Assembly (NCBI GenBank): GCA_945868555.1 | Contig: CAMBMC010000043.1 | Location: 1-12,680 of the forward strand | Direction: 5' to 3' | Origin: Chitinophaga pinensis | GTDB lineage: Bacteria > Bacteroidota > Bacteroidia > Flavobacteriales_D > Crocinitomicaceae | Length of the DNA: 12,680 nucleotides | Shown here: positions 7,255 through 12,680 of the stretch, in pieces | How positions within the stretch are numbered: the stretch's first letter is position 1 | Layout of the letters: every line of letters starts with the position of its first letter | Position numbers and translations under genes: made by a program | The notes under the pieces: model-generated | Seen by the model: only the letters and a program-made list of their open reading frames with translations | Database searches by the model: none | What the model was told of the DNA's origin: nothing

Positions 7255-7607
7255 GCCAAACGGTGAACATTTGCCTCACGTGCACGGTAGTCACCTCCTT
7301 TGATGGTATCATAGAACAAGCGGTAGACAGAGTCACCGTCATTTTGGTAATTTTTTGCTGCGTTGATTCCTCCTTGTGCGGCAATAGAGTGTGCACGACG
7401 CGGTGAATCTTGGAAACAAAATGCTTTCACATTGTAGCCCATTTCACCGAGAGAAGCCGCAGCAGAAGCACCTGCAAGTCCAGTGCCTACAACGATGATA
7501 TCAATTTTCGGGCGGTTGTTTGGTGCAACGAGTTTTAAATGATCTTTATGGTCGGTCCATTTATCTGAAATGTTACCAGCCGGTATTTTTGCATCTAGCT
7601 TAGACAT
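7203..7607 (-). CDS. sdhA: SdhA N-terminal fragment (FAD-binding part)
   Basis: A 134-codon open frame holding the start of the flavoprotein: the dinucleotide-binding loop GTGLAG (41-46), the covalent-FAD histidine (His73 in RRAHS) and AAQGGINAAKN. The last two residues (T-P) and the stop come from the inserted inverted copy. The ATG at 7605-7607 lies 11 bp after the sdhC stop, so it is cotranscribed with sdhC. On its own the fragment lacks the substrate-binding capping domain and cannot be a working enzyme. Confidence 0.85.
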   Translation of the reverse strand: MSKLDAKIPAGNISDKWTDHKDHLKLVAPNNRPKIDIIVVGTGLAGASAAASLGEMGYNVKAFCFQDSPRRAHSIAAQGGINAAKNYQNDGDSVYRLFYDTIKGGDYRAREANVHRLAEVSGNIIDQCVAQGTP

Positions 7608-7618
7608 ACGGAATCAGC

Positions 7619-8551
7619 TTATTTATTGATGAAAAGAATGATAGGAATAATGGCAAACAACAATGGCACAATGATGGAAAACACTTTTCCAAAGATGCGT
7701 ATTGCTGGCGTGTAGCGTGGGTGATTCACACCAAGCGTTTGGAAGGCTGAAGAGAAGCCATGCCACAAGTGGAATGACAACACAAGCATCGCCAATGCAT
7801 ATAGCGCGACTGCTAGTCCAGCATATTTATTTGCAGGAACACCCTCTTTCGTTCTGTCTTGTCCAAAAAATGCTACTGTGAGTGAGTGCAAATCTTTATA
7901 TCCTTCACCAATTAGAACGTCTTTATCTTTTGCGTAAAACTTGACGTGATCCCTCACCTCAATGATGTCGATATTCTTTTTCGACTGCGGATCGATGTAT
8001 GAATATTCAATGTAATCCCCTTTTGTAGTCAAGGCATAAGTCACAGGAATGGTGTTGTTGATGGCCTCACCTGTTAATGGGTTTTGTCCTACGGGAACAG
8101 TGATCTCTTTGGTCATTAAATGCAAAGGCATTGGGTCCGAAGAATATTTCGCTTTCCACCAAAAATTCGACATGTGAATCACAATGAAGATGAAAATCGC
8201 ACTCCCAAGAACAGCCATGTTGCGTGATGCAGAAGACGAATTTGCTCCTGGCTTGTTGTATGCATAGGCCACGGGGCGTGCTTTTTTGTTCTGCACGGCC
8301 AACATAATTCCGTCGATGGCGTGAAATAAAATGGAAAGATAGGTGGCGTAGGACATCACCTTGATCACGATGTTGTGCGACATAAAATACGCATATTCGT
8401 TAAAGGCTCTGCGCCCTTCTTCTCCTGTGTTTAAAATCAACTGAAGGTTCCCCAACAAGTGACCAACGAGAAAAAGACAGAGAAATAATCCCGTAATCGC
8501 CATCCAATATTTTTTAGCGATTGACGAGGAAAGAAATGCTGACTTGCTCAT
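7619..8551 (-). CDS. sdhC: Succinate dehydrogenase cytochrome b558 membrane subunit, with enlarged loop
   Basis: Di-heme membrane anchor of the b558 type, which passes electrons to the quinone pool. Five membrane segments are apparent at about 15-40, 60-88, 112-133, 243-268 and 285-308. Histidines at the expected heme-ligand places are H31 (TM1), H77 (TM2), H126 (TM3) and H261 or H264 (TM4). At 310 residues it is clearly longer than the usual 200-240. The excess is a hydrophilic loop of about 109 residues (134-242) between TM3 and TM4. The basic TM2-TM3 loop (QNKKARPVAYAYNK) suggests that side is cytoplasmic, which places the large loop in the periplasm (inference). It is first in the sdhC-sdhA-sdhB operon, 11 bp before sdhA, with a promoter-like element 34 bp upstream. 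Confidence 0.93.
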   Translation of the reverse strand: MSKSAFLSSSIAKKYWMAITGLFLCLFLVGHLLGNLQLILNTGEEGRRAFNEYAYFMSHNIVIKVMSYATYLSILFHAIDGIMLAVQNKKARPVAYAYNKPGANSSSASRNMAVLGSAIFIFIVIHMSNFWWKAKYSSDPMPLHLMTKEITVPVGQNPLTGEAINNTIPVTYALTTKGDYIEYSYIDPQSKKNIDIIEVRDHVKFYAKDKDVLIGEGYKDLHSLTVAFFGQDRTKEGVPANKYAGLAVALYALAMLVLSFHLWHGFSSAFQTLGVNHPRYTPAIRIFGKVFSIIVPLLFAIIPIILFINK

Positions 8552-8584
8552 AAATGTAGTTCTTACGGTTTAAAAAGTACTATG

Positions 8585-8592
8585 CAAATTTA
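8585..8592 (-). promoter_or_regulatory. Candidate -7 element of the sdh operon promoter
   Basis: On the minus strand this reads TAAATTTG, a full match to the Bacteroidota -7 consensus TAnnTTTG, 33 bp upstream of the sdhC ATG (8549-8551). No convincing TTTG -33 element was found at the usual distance, so the call rests on the -7 match and position. Confidence 0.45.
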
Positions 8593-8661
8593 ATAGTTAG
8601 AACAACGTATTCGGGGAAAGGTTCTTATTTAGATTGATTATAAGTTAGCGGCTTAGATATT

Positions 8662-8695
8662 TTTGTGCCTACTGTAACATTTCAAGCTAAATCTG
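8662..8695 (+). promoter_or_regulatory. Candidate promoter of the small T9SS gene
   Basis: TTTG (8662-8665) and TAAATCTG (8688-8695, one mismatch to TAnnTTTG) are 22 bp apart, close to the spacing of Bacteroidota sigma-ABfr promoters. The -7 element ends 24 bp before the ATG at 8720. Moderate to weak support. Confidence 0.33.
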
Positions 8696-8714
8696 GTTTG
8701 TTTTGAAAAACCAG
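8693..8714. repeat. Small inverted repeat just upstream of the mini T9SS gene
   Basis: CTGGTTT (8693-8699) and AAACCAG (8708-8714) form a perfect 7-bp stem with an 8-nt loop, ending 5 bp before the ATG at 8720. It overlaps the candidate -7 element, so it could be an operator or a 5'-UTR hairpin. It may also be chance. Confidence 0.45.
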
Positions 8715-8719
8715 TTGAC

Positions 8720-9088
8720 ATGAAGAAGGGATTAATCATTTATGCAATGTGTTTGACGACCATGGCATTTGCACAAGAAGAACAACATTTACAAGGTTCA
8801 TCCACCGAAGCGAAGGAACAAACAAATGAGATCCTAAAAATTTCCAGTCGCGTCGAATCTTCAGAAGTAGACGTGCGTGTTTTTCCAAATCCCTCAAGCG
8901 GAAATTTCACGATTGTTGGTCCCGAAGGGTCTCAAGTAACGGTGTACAGTGACCTTGGAACGTACGTTGGAACTTGGTTGATTGGTTCTGAAGGCAATGT
9001 GTTTATGGATCAAATGCCTTCAGGTGTTTTTATCTGCACGGTGCTAGCATCTGGTGAGCGCCACGTCCGCCGAGTGATTGTGATGTAA
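8720..9088 (+). CDS. Small secreted protein consisting mainly of a T9SS sorting domain
   Basis: A 122-residue protein with three parts. Residues 1-19 are a signal peptide (MKKGLIIYAM...AFAQ). About 28 polar, Glu/Ser-rich residues follow. Residues about 48-122 are a T9SS type A sorting domain (VRVFPNPSSGNFTI, VTVYSDLGTYVGTW, MPSGVFICTVLASGE, ending RRVIVM). No separate cargo domain is present, whereas sorting domains normally sit behind large enzymes, adhesins or repeats. It starts divergently from sdhC (168-bp gap), and its TAA directly abuts the stop of the leftward LD-carboxypeptidase gene. It could be a surface mini-protein, a remnant of a larger gene, or a competitor for the T9SS machinery. 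None of these can be decided here. Confidence 0.75.
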   Translation: MKKGLIIYAMCLTTMAFAQEEQHLQGSSTEAKEQTNEILKISSRVESSEVDVRVFPNPSSGNFTIVGPEGSQVTVYSDLGTYVGTWLIGSEGNVFMDQMPSGVFICTVLASGERHVRRVIVM

Positions 9089-10000
9089 TTAGTCGTTTCT
9101 AAAGGAAAGTTCAGCGCCCGATTCATTCACAGAGAAACGAGCCATTTCACCAAAAACAATCGCCCGATTGTCTGGAATATGTCCTGCGGGAAAGCCAAAG
9201 GCAATTGGAATGTTTAAGCCACCAAAATGTTCAAGGATGATGTCTTCTATGTCTTTTCCGTACGGAACGTCCGTGTCTTTCATGGAGGTAAAGCTCCCCA
9301 CAATCAGGCCTTTTAATCCTCGAGTAGCATCAGATTTTACCATGGAATGCAGCATTCTGTCCAGGTGATAACGCTGTTCGGCAAGATCTTCAATGAATAA
9401 AATTCCGCCGTCAAACCGCGTTTTGTCTTTTGTGCCAAGCAAACTATAAACAATGCTCAGGTTTCCTCCAACAATGATTCCATCAACTTCTCCGATTCGG
9501 TTTGATGGATGTGCTGGTGCATGAATGGTGTAGGGGTTCCCAGTCACTGCCTGCATCAAGGTGTTCAATGCTTCTTTGCTGTTTTCTTCAAAGTTGAGCG
9601 GCATACTTCCGTGAATGCTGGGGATGCCTAAATGCTGCAAGCGATGATGGAAAACGGTAACATCGCTAAATCCGATCACCCATTTTGGGTTTTCTGAAAG
9701 TGTGACCCAATCAATTTGATCTAAAATCTGAATGCAGCCGTACCCGCCGCGGGCACACAAGATGGCTTTTACCTCAGGATTGTGAATGGCGTTATTAAAA
9801 TCTATTGCGCGTTGTGCCTCGCTCCCTGAGAAATAGTGATACTCCCCAAGGCACTGTTTGGCAATCTCAACACGATAGCCTTGATCTAAGAGGTAATTTT
9901 CCGCATAATACACATACGAAGCATCAATTGATTTCGCAGGTGCTGTGATATAAATCAAGTCGCCTTTACGCAGAGAGGGAATGTGTGCCGATAAACTCAT
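9089..10000 (-). CDS. LD-carboxypeptidase (peptidase family S66, LdcA-like)
   Basis: Serine peptidase family S66, cytoplasmic in known members, which removes the terminal D-alanine from murein tetrapeptides during peptidoglycan recycling. With the start chosen here the protein has 303 residues: RKGDLIYITAPAKSID near the N-terminus, ARGGYG (83-88), the nucleophile Ser112 in GFSDVT, Glu204 in LFIEDLAEQRYHLDR and His274 in GFPAGHIPDN, the complete Ser-Glu-His set of the family. The frame extends upstream to an ATG at 10070-10072, but the extra 24 residues (MKLEITNSIVPYSISC...) lie outside the family and would leave only 11 bp before the divergent tadA. I therefore prefer the ATG at 9998-10000. 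A minus-strand TACTTTTG (10007-10014) matches TAnnTTTG but is so close to the ATG that it would give a nearly leaderless mRNA. Confidence 0.9.
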   Translation of the reverse strand: MSLSAHIPSLRKGDLIYITAPAKSIDASYVYYAENYLLDQGYRVEIAKQCLGEYHYFSGSEAQRAIDFNNAIHNPEVKAILCARGGYGCIQILDQIDWVTLSENPKWVIGFSDVTVFHHRLQHLGIPSIHGSMPLNFEENSKEALNTLMQAVTGNPYTIHAPAHPSNRIGEVDGIIVGGNLSIVYSLLGTKDKTRFDGGILFIEDLAEQRYHLDRMLHSMVKSDATRGLKGLIVGSFTSMKDTDVPYGKDIEDIILEHFGGLNIPIAFGFPAGHIPDNRAIVFGEMARFSVNESGAELSFRND

Positions 10001-10083
10001 TGAATTCAAAAGTACAATTTTAAGGCACGAAATGGAATAGGGGACAATGGAATTCGTAATTTCAAGCTTCAAAATTTAGCAGA

Positions 10084-10530
10084 ATGATTTCTCCATTTAA
10101 TGACGAGTATTTTATGCGTCAAGCATTGTTTGAAGCCCAAAAAGCATTTGATCAGGATGAAGTGCCTGTTGGAGCTGTCGTGGTGGTGAACAATCAAATC
10201 ATTGCGCGCTCACACAATTTCACGGAACACCTGCATGACGTAACTGCACATGCAGAAATGCAAGCGATCACGGCAGCAGCTGAAAACATAGGTGGAAAAT
10301 ACCTTTCGGGCTGCACCTTGTATGTAACATTGGAACCCTGTGTGATGTGTGCTGGTGCTCTTTACTGGTCACAAATAGACAAAGTTGTCTTCGGTGCACG
10401 CGACCCAAAACGTGGCGCCGGCAGATACAAGTCGGAATTGTACCACCCGAAAACACTCATCACAAACGGTATCCTCGAAGCCGAGTGCAGTGCGCTTATG
10501 GTGGAGTTTTTTCTTAAAAAACGAAAGTAG
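10084..10530 (+). CDS. tadA: tRNA-specific adenosine deaminase (tRNA-Arg A34 to inosine)
   Basis: Zinc-dependent deaminase that converts A34 of tRNA-Arg(ACG) to inosine, usually essential in bacteria. The 148-residue length is typical. The zinc-site motifs are HAE (56-58; Glu58 the proton shuttle) and PCVMC (85-89; Cys86 and Cys89). Other family landmarks are EVPVGAVVV (26-34), the ALYWSQIDKVVFGARDPKRGAG stretch and the C-terminal FFLKKRK. It is transcribed away from the LD-carboxypeptidase gene. No strong promoter consensus was found in the 83-bp divergent gap. A downstream Met at codon 11 is possible but would cut the conserved first helix. Confidence 0.95.
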   Translation: MISPFNDEYFMRQALFEAQKAFDQDEVPVGAVVVVNNQIIARSHNFTEHLHDVTAHAEMQAITAAAENIGGKYLSGCTLYVTLEPCVMCAGALYWSQIDKVVFGARDPKRGAGRYKSELYHPKTLITNGILEAECSALMVEFFLKKRK

Positions 10531-10534
10531 AATA

Positions 10535-10688
10535 AGAATTAAAAATGAAGAATTTAAAATTTGGTCCTTTCAGGAATTTGATGCCTGCGGCAATTAGAGA
10601 AGTAATGGAATAAAGTCCTTTATCTTTTGTCCATTAGCGCAGCGGTCTCCCCTCAATTCTTCATTATTAATCTTTCATTTTTAATTCT
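10535..10688. repeat. AT-rich interrupted inverted repeat between tadA and pirin
   Basis: The left arm at 10535-10554 (20 bp, core ATTAAAAATGAAGAATT) is matched in inverse orientation by 10655-10665 (11 bp perfect) and 10674-10688 (15 bp perfect). The right arm equals the left with about 14 bp inserted, which contains a second TTCAT. The arms enclose about 100 bp with no reading frame or recognisable motif. The right arm overlaps the last codons of pirin (stop 10667-10669). It lies between convergent genes and may act as a weak bidirectional terminator, although no clean stem plus T-run is visible. Confidence 0.6.
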
Positions 10689-11686
10689 ATAGTTCCGTCC
10701 GCGTGCAGTGCAAAGCGCCCCGCTTTCGCATCGTGCACCATGTCGTATTTCGGCCAAGGCCAACCGCCAAATTGCGTGCGCTGATACTCTTCGAAGGCCT
10801 CGTAGATTTCCAATTTAGAATTCATTACAAAAGGTCCGTGTTGTACTACGGGTTCGTTGATTGGTCTCCCTTGTAAAATGAGGACTTTCGATTCGTTAGG
10901 ACCATTCTGCAAAACGGTATCTTTATCCGGTTCAACCGCAGCACCATGGTATTCTGGAAAGGCTTTTCCTTCGATGAGAAGATTGTCGCCGGAGTAAAAA
11001 TAGATTGTTCTGTGGACGCCTTTAACTCCCGCTGGAACAACGAATTTGGCCTGTGGTTCTAAGTGGAGATGAATGACAGCCACATGGTTTTCCTCGTCGG
11101 CAGCCCAGGAGTCGGGGGGCGAGTCTTGTGCCGATTTCCCGTTAAACTTTCCAACCAACAATTCAATATTCGTCTTTTTCCCGTTTTGATCGGTCATAGA
11201 AAAGCGAGGAATGTCTTCATTCCAAAACATCTTAAAGTGCGGTTCTGCCATCTTGCTCTTGCCGGGAAGATTCAACCAAATTTGAAACAACTCTGCAGGA
11301 TTCTCTTCGTTTTCCTTCAGCAGTGGAAACATCTCAGAATGCTGAACACCTTTACCTGCCGTCATCCATTGCACATCACCATTTCCATAGCGACCTGAAG
11401 CTCCAGTAGAATCAGCATGATCTACCAAGCCCTTTTTTACAACGGTAATGGTCTCAAATCCGCGGTGAGGGTGCCCAGGAAAACCAGGTATTGTTTGCCC
11501 GTGATACATGCGCCACCCATCTTTCACAATGAAATCTTGCCCGATGTGTCGGCCCGCCAATGAAGCTGCCGGCCCAAGTTTCCCATTTCCTTTGGGGTAA
11601 AGGTCTTCGTGGTGAACACAAAAAAGAAAAGGATCGCGCGTTTCCCATTGAAAGCCGAGGGGGATGAAACGGAGGATAGAGGACAT
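10667..11686 (-). CDS. Pirin family protein (bicupin)
   Basis: A 339-residue cupin-fold protein of the pirin family. Known members include transcription cofactors, quercetinases and redox-sensitive metabolic regulators, so the specific role is open. The N-terminal cupin carries the metal ligands in GFPGHPHRGFETIT (H72, H74) and GVQHSE (H116, E118), the complete His3-Glu site. The C-terminal cupin contains HLHLEPQAKFVVP, LLIEGKAF and GRPINEPVVQHGPFVMN (typical pirin C-terminal landmark), then FGGWPWP. The length is somewhat above the usual 230-300. The last codons (KMKD-stop) lie within an AT-rich repeat arm. It is probably transcribed alone: the upstream PiT gene has its own terminator, and a 358-bp repeat-rich gap separates them. 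Confidence 0.92.
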   Translation of the reverse strand: MSSILRFIPLGFQWETRDPFLFCVHHEDLYPKGNGKLGPAASLAGRHIGQDFIVKDGWRMYHGQTIPGFPGHPHRGFETITVVKKGLVDHADSTGASGRYGNGDVQWMTAGKGVQHSEMFPLLKENEENPAELFQIWLNLPGKSKMAEPHFKMFWNEDIPRFSMTDQNGKKTNIELLVGKFNGKSAQDSPPDSWAADEENHVAVIHLHLEPQAKFVVPAGVKGVHRTIYFYSGDNLLIEGKAFPEYHGAAVEPDKDTVLQNGPNESKVLILQGRPINEPVVQHGPFVMNSKLEIYEAFEEYQRTQFGGWPWPKYDMVHDAKAGRFALHADGTIELKMKD

Positions 11687-11724
11687 GGTAGAGGAGTTAA
11701 AGATTAAAAATGTAAAATTAATGA

Positions 11725-11833
11725 ATCCTCCCCCAAAAACAGAGTGAGAGTGAAAAGCGAGAGCGGTTCAACCTCACTCTGTTTTCCATCACTCTCACAC
11801 TCATTCTCACACTGTTTTCTTAAGGGGGAGGAT
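11725..11833. repeat. 109-bp MITE-like inverted-repeat unit
   Basis: ATCCTCCCCC (11725-11734) and GGGGGAGGAT (11824-11833) are perfect 10-bp terminal inverted repeats. Inside them the left AAAACAGAGTGAGA and the right TCTCACACTGTTTT are complementary at 13 of 14 positions. A second internal stem is perfect over 13 bp (11736-11748 with 11773-11785). AATG occurs near both ends (11720-11723, 1 bp off the left end, and 11834-11837). That hints at a target duplication but is not a clean one. Confidence 0.6.
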
Positions 11834-11871
11834 AATGTTTATCACTCTCGCACTCATTCTCACACTGTTTT
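11788..11871. repeat. 31-bp near-identical direct repeat pair
   Basis: The segments 11788-11818 and 11841-11871 are identical at 30 of 31 positions (A at 11797 versus G at 11850), with a 53-bp period. The core is CACTCATTCTCACACTGTTTT minus its final base. Shorter related pieces (CTCACTCTGTTTT at 11773-11785 and CACACTCACTCT near 11922) lie on both sides, so the block looks like a locally expanded repeat. Confidence 0.85.
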
Positions 11872-11903
11872 ATGGAGGACAATTTTCATAGCTCTCGTAT
11901 CTT

Positions 11904-11921
11904 GTCCCGATACTTCGGGAC
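11904..11921. repeat. Short palindromic hairpin
   Basis: GTCCCGATACTTCGGGAC forms a perfect 7-bp GC-rich stem with a TACT loop and is not followed by a T-run on either strand. Palindromes of this shape recur in intergenic regions of many Bacteroidota genomes (from memory). Whether it is dispersed in this genome cannot be seen from one copy. Confidence 0.7.
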
Positions 11922-11956
11922 TCACACTCACTCTATGCTGTTGGGCGAGGAATCAT

Positions 11957-11982
11957 AAAAAAAAGGAATGATTTCTCATTCC
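11957..11982 (-). terminator. Rho-independent terminator of the PiT transporter gene
   Basis: GGAATGA (11965-11971) and TCATTCC (11976-11982) make a perfect 7-bp stem with a 4-nt loop. On the minus strand it is followed by eight T residues (A-run 11957-11964 on plus). It lies about 62 bp beyond the stop at 12045. Confidence 0.85.
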
Positions 11983-12044
11983 TCTTGTATTTCATTTTGA
12001 ATTGCTTTAGCAACAGATTACCGAAAGCATCAAATTTTAAATTC

Positions 12045-12680
12045 CTATTGGAACATCATGATAATGTAGTAGAATATTGCCGCAAGACCAGCACTGACAG
12101 GGATGGTTAAAATCCACGCCCACAATAAATTAATGGTAACGCCCCAGCGCACTGCGCTCAATCTTCGAATTGCACCAACTCCGATTATGGAACCGGTAAT
12201 GGTGTGCGTAGTAGAAACTGGAATTCCCATTTGACTTACTGTAAATAGCGTAAGTGCTCCAGCCGTTTCTGCGCAAACACCTTCCAATGGTGTAACTTTT
12301 GTAATCTTGGTTCCCATTGTTTTGACGATTTTCCAACCGCCCATTAATGTTCCAATACCAATCATAAAGTAACATCCGAAAGCAATCCAGAATGGCATCG
12401 TATCGGAGTGTACTTTAGATTTTAACTTGTGATCTTTTAACAATTCCGCTGTTTTTGGATCGATGTGTTCCTCGAAAAGATCCGCGTGTTGGTAGTTGGT
12501 GTTGATTTTTTTATCATTAAAAATGAGTGAATCCGTTTCAGCGTCAAATACTTTTTTACCGCGGGTATACACCAAAAGTTTGTCTCCATTTTCAAGCTCA
12601 GGCTTGAACTTATCATGTTTTCCGTCTGCCTTCTTGAATTCGATTTGAATCATTTCAGTTACCTGAAGGTCTTTATGCAC
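12045..12680 (-). CDS. Inorganic phosphate transporter, PiT family (C-terminal part)
   Basis: C-terminal portion of a PiT (PF01384) inner-membrane phosphate:cation symporter. The frame is open to the window edge, and the GTG there is not a real start, because the N-terminal transport half is missing. Residues 1-92 of the visible part are a hydrophilic, Lys/Asp/Glu-rich segment, probably the loop between the two transporter halves. From residue 95 on come membrane segments with the family signatures GGWKIVKTMGTKIT (114-127) and GIPVSTTHTITGSIIGVG (152-169), then RWGVTINLLWAWILTIPVS and a final hydrophobic helix. The stop is at 12045 and a strong terminator follows. Membership is clear from the duplicated PiT signature; cation coupling cannot be inferred. 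Confidence 0.93.
   Translation of the reverse strand: MHKDLQVTEMIQIEFKKADGKHDKFKPELENGDKLLVYTRGKKVFDAETDSLIFNDKKINTNYQHADLFEEHIDPKTAELLKDHKLKSKVHSDTMPFWIAFGCYFMIGIGTLMGGWKIVKTMGTKITKVTPLEGVCAETAGALTLFTVSQMGIPVSTTHTITGSIIGVGAIRRLSAVRWGVTINLLWAWILTIPVSAGLAAIFYYIIMMFQ

Larger units (their letters stand above)
5527..7607 (-). pseudogene. sdhA: Succinate dehydrogenase flavoprotein subunit, disrupted by a 68-bp insertion
   Basis: Catalytic FAD subunit of complex II. As given, the frame is broken at about 7205-7254. Codons 1-132 read in one frame and stop at TGA (7203-7205), and the rest continues in another frame. The extra DNA is 68 bp (not divisible by 3). Without it, 2013 bp remain, exactly 671 codons including stop, and the joined protein reads AEVSGNIIDQCVAQG followed directly by VPFAREYGG. 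In the composite, GTGLAG (41-46) is the FAD-binding loop, His73 in RRAHS is the covalent-FAD position, and the catalytic Arg is in PRDVASRAA. The C-terminal FAD contact region is GEANFSDHGANRLGASAL. Apart from the insertion no decay is visible: no other stops and all motifs intact. A recent mutation or a sequencing/assembly chimera is therefore likelier than an old pseudogene. Confidence 0.9.
11687..12044. other. Repeat-rich intergenic region upstream of pirin
   Basis: This 358-bp gap holds no credible gene. From left to right it contains an AT-rich stretch with ATTAAAAATG, a C/T-rich block of nested direct and inverted repeats (about 11725-11871), a short hairpin at 11904-11921, the PiT terminator at 11957-11982, and about 60 bp of plain sequence before the PiT stop. 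An open frame at 11744-11971 is an artefact of the CT-rich repeats. No clear TAnnTTTG element for pirin was found. Confidence 0.75.

Noticed and set aside
10001..10072. Upstream start for the LD-carboxypeptidase (ATG at 10072)
   Set aside because: The extra 24 residues do not resemble the family, and the start would lie 11 bp from the divergent tadA ATG.
10560..10660. Possible small RNA or tRNA fragment in the tadA-pirin gap
   Set aside because: No cloverleaf, TTCRANY arm or promoter-plus-terminator arrangement was found.
11744..11971. Open frame of 75 codons on the plus strand
   Set aside because: It is read through the CT-rich direct repeats (Ser/His/Thr/Leu-rich low complexity), crosses the PiT terminator and has no homology-like motif.
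1..12680. CRISPR array, prophage, defence or secondary-metabolite system
   Set aside because: No regularly spaced repeat array and no nuclease, integrase, transposase or biosynthetic core protein is encoded. The genes present are housekeeping or cell-surface functions.

Overview
The window is a chromosomal, largely housekeeping segment of a member of the Bacteroidota, most likely a flavobacterial lineage (Crocinitomicaceae/Cryomorphaceae-like would fit, but this is inference). The reasons are two proteins with type IX secretion (T9SS) C-terminal sorting domains, an outer-membrane beta-barrel of the PorT/porin type, an sdhC-sdhA-sdhB operon with a b558-type single membrane anchor, a TAnnTTTG-like promoter element upstream of sdhC, and AT-rich intergenic repeats. 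No phage, plasmid, CRISPR, tRNA or rRNA features were seen.

Layout. At 1-1698 a rightward group holds the 3' part of a membrane fatty acid desaturase, an MmcQ/YjbR protein and an S4 (Hsp15-like) RNA-binding protein, tightly packed or overlapping. A separate outer-membrane beta-barrel gene follows at 1786-2604 and ends in a good terminator. At 2731-4541 (leftward) lies a secreted PA-domain protein with a T9SS tail. At 4636-8551 (leftward) lies the succinate dehydrogenase operon sdhC-sdhA-sdhB with a terminator behind sdhB. At 8720-9088 (rightward) is a very small secreted protein that is almost only a T9SS tail. It abuts an LD-carboxypeptidase (leftward), which diverges from tadA (rightward). 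A pirin gene (leftward) lies between AT-rich inverted repeats and a CT-rich repeat cluster. The window ends in the C-terminal half of a PiT-type phosphate transporter (leftward) with its own terminator.

The most striking observation is in sdhA. A 68-bp insertion made of an inverted copy plus a direct copy of adjacent sequence breaks the gene into 134- and 566-codon frames. Removing exactly 68 bp restores one 670-residue flavoprotein. The junctions carry 3- and 4-bp microhomologies, and a pre-existing small quasi-palindrome sits at the turning point, which is what a fold-back template switch would leave. It may be a real mutation, a population variant, or an amplification/assembly chimera. The sequence alone cannot tell these apart.

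Secondary points of interest are an enlarged, probably periplasmic loop in SdhC, a heptad-repeat hairpin between sdhA and sdhB, the cargo-less T9SS mini-protein, and the repeat-rich 358-bp gap upstream of pirin.
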